Of a DNA stretch of 64,000 nt, positions 59,001 to 64,000 are shown in pieces. The position numbers and the translations under genes are program-made. Source of the DNA: Paratrimastix pyriformis (Eukaryota; Preaxostyla; Paratrimastigidae); contig JAPMOS010000066.1 in the NCBI GenBank assembly GCA_027972325.1, positions 33,501 through 97,500 on the forward strand. The letters run 5' to 3'. The notes under the pieces were generated by a model. That model saw only the letters and a program-made list of their open reading frames with translations, was not told the DNA's origin and ran no database searches. Numbering within the stretch: the first letter of the stretch is position 1; each line of letters begins with the position of its first letter.

Positions 59001-60934
59001 CGAGTGTGTGGGCTGCCATACTCGTGGGCTGCGCATGCGCAGTGACGCCATCGCCGCCCTGCCGCCCTTCGACGAGCGGCCACCTCCTCAAGAAGAAGAA
59101 CAGCCCCCACCTTCCTTCAGGCCTGCCGACCAGCTGGGCGCAGTGAGCTCAAAACAGGCACCGCCCCCCGCTCTGCGTGTGCTCTGCGTAACCCTCAACC
59201 CCGATCCGGCCGTCGAGGAAGCCGGGCTGTCGAAACTGGCCACCCCCGAGCTCATCAAGAATATCTGTTCCAAAGTGACGTCATTGGTCTCATGATGACA
59301 CGTCCCCCGATTTCCAATCCTGATCCGAATTTAGGGTCTCGAGATGAGCCTCCTCTGCGAACCGTCGGCTCAGGCCCTGAAAGGTCTCCTTCCACTTGTT
59401 ACAAGCCCCGAAACAAAACGATGCTGTTGTTTGATGCTGCCCTCTCGCAAATCCGATGATTTGATTGGCTGCTGTCTGCCTACCACCACTAGCCAAGGCA
59501 TGCGAAACCCGACCCGACCTGGTGATCTACGTGGGCCACGGCCTCCGCCAGGCCATCAGCATCCGCGGTGCGGCCGGCATGACCAAGCCTCTGACCTGGC
59601 TCGGCCCCGACGAGCTCGTGAGCTGCTTGGAAGACGACAAGACCCCAACCACGGAGCCAGCCCTCACGGCCATGGCAGACCAGCCGACTCCACCTCCATC
59701 GCTGTTGTCAGCCACACACCATCTCCACTCGGTGCTGCTGGCGTGCTGCAACTCGCTGGCCCTGGGCGATCACCTGCTGCGGCGCCTGGCGGACGGCGGC
59801 AGTGGCGGCCTGGAGCGTGTGGTGGCCACGGCGGACGAGCTGACCGACGTGGAGGCCAGCCGGTTCCTGTCGACGCTGCTGGCCTACGCGCCCCACAACC
59901 TCATGCCGGCCACCATGGACGAGTGCCTGCAGGTGGCATTCCGCCAGGCCCAGCAAGCCCGGGCCACCTACCAGGACCAAGTCGACCCCACGACACCCCT
60001 GGTGCGCATCAGCAGACCTCGCAACTTGGCTGCAGGCTCGCACCCTCTCGTGGCCGACAACGTGTTTTCGCGGGGCCCCACCCTGGCCGAGGCCATCCAC
60101 GCCACCCGGTCCCTTGCCCGGCCCGTGGAGGCCACCCCCCTGCGATGCACATGCGGCTGCCCCGAAGGGCCCCAGTTCGCCATCGAGTTTGCCAAGGGCT
60201 GTGTGAGGCCCGCGGCACCATCCGAGGGACAGCCGACGATGGCGGACTCAAACGCTGCCCCCGCCACCGCCCCCTGCACCGCCCAGGCCGCCGCCGCCTC
60301 CTCCTCCCAGCCAGACCAGCCAACATCGCCGCTGCCTGAGCCGCAAGAGCGACGAGACCCTTCACACGAGGAAGGGCATGATCAAGCAGGGCACGGGGGC
60401 CAGCTGACCGCCCACCAGCTGCCCGTCCGGATGCTGCCTGACTGGGTGCTGCATGACCTGGCGCTCTCCGACCAGGTGCTGCATGGCGGGGCGCTGCAGA
60501 ACCCGAAACGGCAGGCCCAGCTGGTGGGCGAGTTGCATGACCGGCTGTGGCGCGATGACCGGGTGCTGCTTCCCTACGCCCAGCGCTGCCAGCGGTGCGG
60601 CCAGGCGGCCTTCATCATCCCGCGCGACCTGCAGGCGGCCTTCAAAGCCCCTGACGGTCTGGTCCTCCCGACGAGAACGGGGGCCGCCACCAGCGCATCC
60701 GCTCCTGTTGCTGCTGTTCCTGTGGCTGTTGCTCCTGCGAGTGCCGCGGTCGCGGCTGCCCCCCCAGAGTCCAACGGTGGTGACATTCCCCCGAAATCCC
60801 TGCAGGAGGTTCAGCTGCCCGTGCTCGTCACCGCCAGCCCGGCCTCCGCAGCCAGCGTTGAGGCTTCCCCTCCCCCCGTCCCCCCCACCGCGAAGTCCCC
60901 GAGCTTTGCCGCTTTTTTCAAAGCCAAACAGTAA
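56035..60934 (+). CDS. F-box / LRR / Cys-rich / CHAT-peptidase protein (two apparent frameshifts)
   Basis: Exons 56035-57252, 57301-57530, 57586-58025, 58085-58157, 58217-59286, 59335-59383, 59493-60934, about 1,500 aa. N-terminal F-box-like motif (LPDHVWLYVSEVDASFRLHC). LRR-type repeats follow (CPQLRDLTT, LADWPNLERLRI, LPRVEELTLKG). A Cys-rich segment (CQCP, CEHCTKLC, CFRC, CVGCHTRG) may bind zinc. The CHAT domain opens with LRVLCVTLNPDP and has catalytic His in VIYVGHG (codon 59537-59539) and Cys in LLACCNS (59747-59749), then DVEASRFLSTLLAYA. A further CxxC (RCQRCG) lies near the C-terminus. By family knowledge the F-box end would bind SKP1 and the CHAT end would be a cysteine peptidase; the link is inference. 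Frame changes near 56925 (a 2-base AC excess versus the paralogue) and near 57800 suggest decay or assembly error. Confidence 0.7.
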
Positions 60935-60955
60935 TTACTGATTTCTCTGATGAAT
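60929..60955. other. Junction of the inverted paralogues
   Basis: The plus-strand gene ends at a TAA inside the palindrome CAGTAATTACTG (60929-60940). Immediately beyond, on the minus strand, lies the relic of the paralogue's C-terminus (VLLPYAHRCQRCGAAFI). The inversion breakpoint is therefore within about 20 bp of the stop. Confidence 0.6.
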
Positions 60956-61051
60956 GCGGCGCCACACCGCTGGCAGCGATGGGCGTAGGGAAGCAGCACC
61001 CGGTCATACCACATCGCATGCACCACCCACGAACGTGTCCAGGCCATGCTG

Positions 61052-64000
61052 TCATGCAGAGCACAGGACTTCCTCCGCGTTGGGATTTGGGTTGATGGCG
61101 ACGCAGAGCACACGCAAGAGACCCTCCTTGGATCGACTGATGGGGGGCGGTCCCCCGCTCTCTGTGACATGGTCAGACGGTGGGAGGGGAGAATGTGGCG
61201 GCCGCTCGTCGAAGGGCGGCAGTCGTCGGAGTTGAGGAGGTGGCCGCTCGTCGAAGGGCGGCAGGGCGGCGATGGCGTCACTGCGCATGCGCAGCCCACG
61301 AGTATGACAGCCCACACACTCGGCCAGTGGCAACGCATCATCGCCCGAAGAGCCGCTGTTCAAAAGGCACCGAAAGCAAAAATACGGCACGCTTGCCGAT
61401 TCCACCAGCCGAGATGCATTCTCCCGGATGCGTGGAAGGCAGGCCAAGGGGCTCTTCGGGTCAGGAAGCACAATACAACTTTCAATGGGATCACATTCAC
61501 TGGTGCATCTCCGGCAGGCCCACGCCAGGCGGAACCGGGGTGGGGTCGAAGCCGGACATTGGCAAACAAACTCGTGACTGCGCCGCTCGAGGGCGCCCTC
61601 CAAGTCCCCCAGCCGGACACCCGCGAAATGGGCTCGCACTTCATGAGCGTAATAATGGTAGGGCTGAGGCGCCGGGGGCGGGGTTCGGCTCCCTTCAAAG
61701 AAAAAGGCTGCTGGCGTGTAGAGCCTGGAGCTCTTGAGGACTTCGACGGCCGAGGAGATGCCCCCCGTGGCCACAGCTCGGAGAAAGGACTGGAGGACAG
61801 CACTCTCCTGAAAGTCAGGTTCGATCGCTCCGGCCAGAAGCAGTCCATGCCGCTTGCCGGCCTCGAAGAGGTCCCCCAAGAAGGCAGTTTGTACCAATGG
61901 AAGGAATTCTGAACAATGATGCAGGACGATGCGGACGGGGGCGCCTGACTGTTGGATGATGCGGACGAGGTCCTGAGCGTAGAGGGGACGCAGATTGGGC
62001 GTTTTGGCCGTGCGCAGGAGCAGAGCATCGCCGATGCAGGGGCAGCTGATGATCAGCACATCCGGGCGGTCCTGCCGAAGCCGCTCTGGTGTGGAAATTG
62101 GGCGGGTGATGGATGTGGGAGTGGGTTCGAGTGCGTACGGACCCAGCAGGACCGATGGCACAATATTGGGTGCGATCGAACTGATCGTGAGCAGCGGGTC
62201 CGGCTCCTCCAAAGTCAACTGAGAAAGCAGACATCCGAACACAAGGCGTTAAAAAAAGAGGCCAGAAGAGACCCATATTCATACAAACAGAGAGTATTCA
62301 CCTTCTCAAGCGGACCCCCGGCCGGGAGGAGCCACCTCCTCCGGATCATGAACTCCCCCCCCCCCCCCCCGGAGTGGAACGCATGGCGCGAAGGCGCAAA
62401 GTAAACTGTGAGGAACCATCATACGGGTCATTCGCCCCCCCCCCCCCCCCCCCGGAGTGTAATGAATGGCGCGAAGGCGCGTAATCTTTCTTCCTGAACT
62501 CGTCGCCTGCGCCCTCGCAAATACACAGCATGTTCTCTCTCTGAACAGACCGGATACAGAAGAGCATAGTTGATGACCATGACTTTGATCGGGTTGAGGG
62601 CTGGCTTGCCCCGTGCCATTTTCGGGGGTGGCCGGTACAAGACTGGTGCGGTGAGGCCGAGGCGGTCTAGGAATGGGCACTGCGACTGGATCATGACGGG
62701 GCCATTGCACAGGATCCACCGCAGGGCGGGGCACCCCTCGATCACCAGCGGACCGTCCGGGGGTTCCTCGTAGTCGATGACGAGGCGTTCGAGTGTGTGG
62801 CCACATTGGAATGAGCGGCCCTTGCAGTTGGGATTGGCAGGGCACGGACGGAGACCAAAAAGACTCAGGGTGTGCGGCGATCGAGTGGCAGCCGAGAAAG
62901 TGATCGTCGTGTCACTGGACGTCATGACCACGAGTTCCTCGAGCTGTGGCGCGTCCAGCTCGATCGGCTAGGGAGGGAGGGCGAGAGGCAAAGTTGCGCC
63001 AAAGTTGGAAAGGAGAAAGGGCGGGTCCAAATGTCCGTGTCAGTTGTGTGCGTTCTGCATCATCGTCATCACCAGTGATTATTATTTTTTTTTTTTTTCG
63101 AAATGGCACGCTGATCGTATTGAGATATGCCTGCACTGTCAATCTTGTATATTTCCAACGACCTTTTCGGCGCTTGGGGTGGAAACGACGAGGCGCTTGA
63201 CCGAGGGCGGAACCCGCAGAAGGCCGACAGCGGGAGAAAAGCTCAAGGTGAGATCGGGAACTCGCCAAAAGTCAGGTAATTCGCTCTTCCAAAATTGGTC
63301 AAGGTCCAGGCGTGAGGGGCACGGCCTCATGGGAATCCCACCTACGGAAAAGTTCATGAAAGTGGGGGTCAGTGTGGACGGCAGTAGTGGCAACAGACAT
63401 TCGTCATTCATGACGAGGGTGCGAAGATGCGGCATGCGATGCTCGGCTACAAAGCAGGTAAACAGGCAGCTTAATTGAGCTTGTTGCCGATACATCCCTG
63501 GTTGGGTTTTGGCTTGGAAGGTCACCAGGGCGGGACAGCGCAGGGTGATTCGAACCAGTGACGCCGGGGCTGACAACGTGAGCTGCTCGACACGGGGCAG
63601 ATCCAGGGTCACCTCGGGCAGGTCGGTCTGCAGGTCGAGATCGCAGACCCGCAGCCCAGCGGGCAGCACGAGCAGCGGCCCACGCACGTCCACCGCTGCC
63701 GTGAGCTGCGTCAGAATGGATTCGAAGGGCTGCAGCGCAGCGGGCAGGATGGGGACGCGACGGGGGAAGGCGCGTTCAAAAGTGAGCCCCAATTGGTGCA
63801 GATTGGGCGCACGAATTTGTTGGAGCAGGGCGAAAAGAGGGTCGGCCGCCCCTTCAGGAATGGTGGCTCGCAGGCTCTCCAGGTTGGGCCAGTCGGCCAA
63901 TAGGACGGGCAGATCCTCGAGATCGCACTGCTCCAAGGTGAGGCCTCGCACGCTGGCCGGGGTGCCAACGGCAATGCCCTCACCGGCTGTCGCTCTGACA
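61052..64000 (-). CDS. Inverted paralogue of the F-box/LRR gene, CHAT core missing (N-terminus outside window)
   Basis: Minus-strand exons: beyond 64000 to 63399, 63341-63163, 62967-62551, 62218-62143, 62085-61052. It matches the plus-strand gene through the LRR part (LADWPNLESLRA, LPRVEQLTLSAP), the Cys-rich part (CQCPASTPPR, CFRC, CVGCHTRGLRMRSD, DERPPP) and the first CHAT strand (LRVLCVAINPNP). It then ends at a TGA. The His/Cys CHAT core is deleted. About 50 bp further on, a CxxC segment like the partner's C-terminus persists out of frame (about 61020-60950). Intron positions match the partner; donors are GTCTG, GTCGT, GTCTG and GTCCG. The frame stays open across both places where the partner shifts. 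The F-box end lies past 64000. Confidence 0.72.
62219..62550 (-). repeat. Intron with two poly-C/GGAGTG units
   Basis: On the plus strand C16-GGAGTGGAACGCATGGCGCG (62348-) and C21-GGAGTGTAATGAATGGCGCG (62429-) are tandem units of about 85 bp inside the paralogue's intron. Confidence 0.85.

Overview
This is nuclear DNA from a GC-rich, intron-dense unicellular eukaryote. Multi-exon genes lie on both strands, tRNA genes are eukaryotic-type, and products include a Sey1/RHD3 membrane-fusion GTPase, a TRANK1-like helicase, F-box/LRR proteins, and LINE and foldback elements. I cannot place the species. A free-living protist fits best; introns are so full of microsatellites that many long ORFs are artefacts. 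Exon models below were built by hand from reading frame, family motifs and splice sites; almost all junctions keep frame and restore known motifs.

Layout, left to right: end of an upstream gene (1-69); a DMT/EamA-type transporter (197-3101); a dispersed repeat and a retroelement relic (3162-4085); an unrecognised coiled-coil gene (4189-5918); a second copy of the dispersed repeat and a 1.27-kb near-perfect inverted repeat (6190-7898); a 20-exon, about 3,326-aa double helicase joining a UPF1/SETX-like SF1 helicase to a TRANK1/UvrD-like helicase with a CCCH finger (7906-21866), with a 5'-truncated LINE in intron 4; tRNA-Ile; a minus-strand TauE/SafE transporter (25289-22697) with a tRNA-Leu in an intron; a 10-exon RRM protein (25635-35031) with a tRNA-Ala and a 2.5-kb satellite in introns; a membrane-anchored methyltransferase (35785-37187) whose first intron holds a whole MITE; SEY1/RHD3 spread over 18 kb (37386-55697) with at least 23 exons and a nested tRNA-Lys; and an F-box-LRR-Cys-rich-CHAT protease gene (56035-60934) facing a tail-to-tail inverted paralogue that has lost its CHAT core (64000-61052).

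Five signals stand out. (1) The 5' splice site is not GTRAGT: by hand count 61 of 77 introns start GTCYG and 71 start GTC. (2) Exon ends together with their splice sites have been copied, often several times, into the adjacent intron at about a dozen places in four genes, leaving decoy splice sites inside intron satellites. (3) A 658-bp MITE inserted exactly at a 3' splice site, so that its 6-bp target duplication supplies an acceptor on each side and the element is spliced out. (4) An F-box/LRR protein carries a C-terminal CHAT (caspase-like) peptidase domain. (5) Two unrelated SF1 helicases are fused in one protein.

The genes do not form one pathway; they are independent housekeeping and accessory genes. 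What unites the window is its intron biology.
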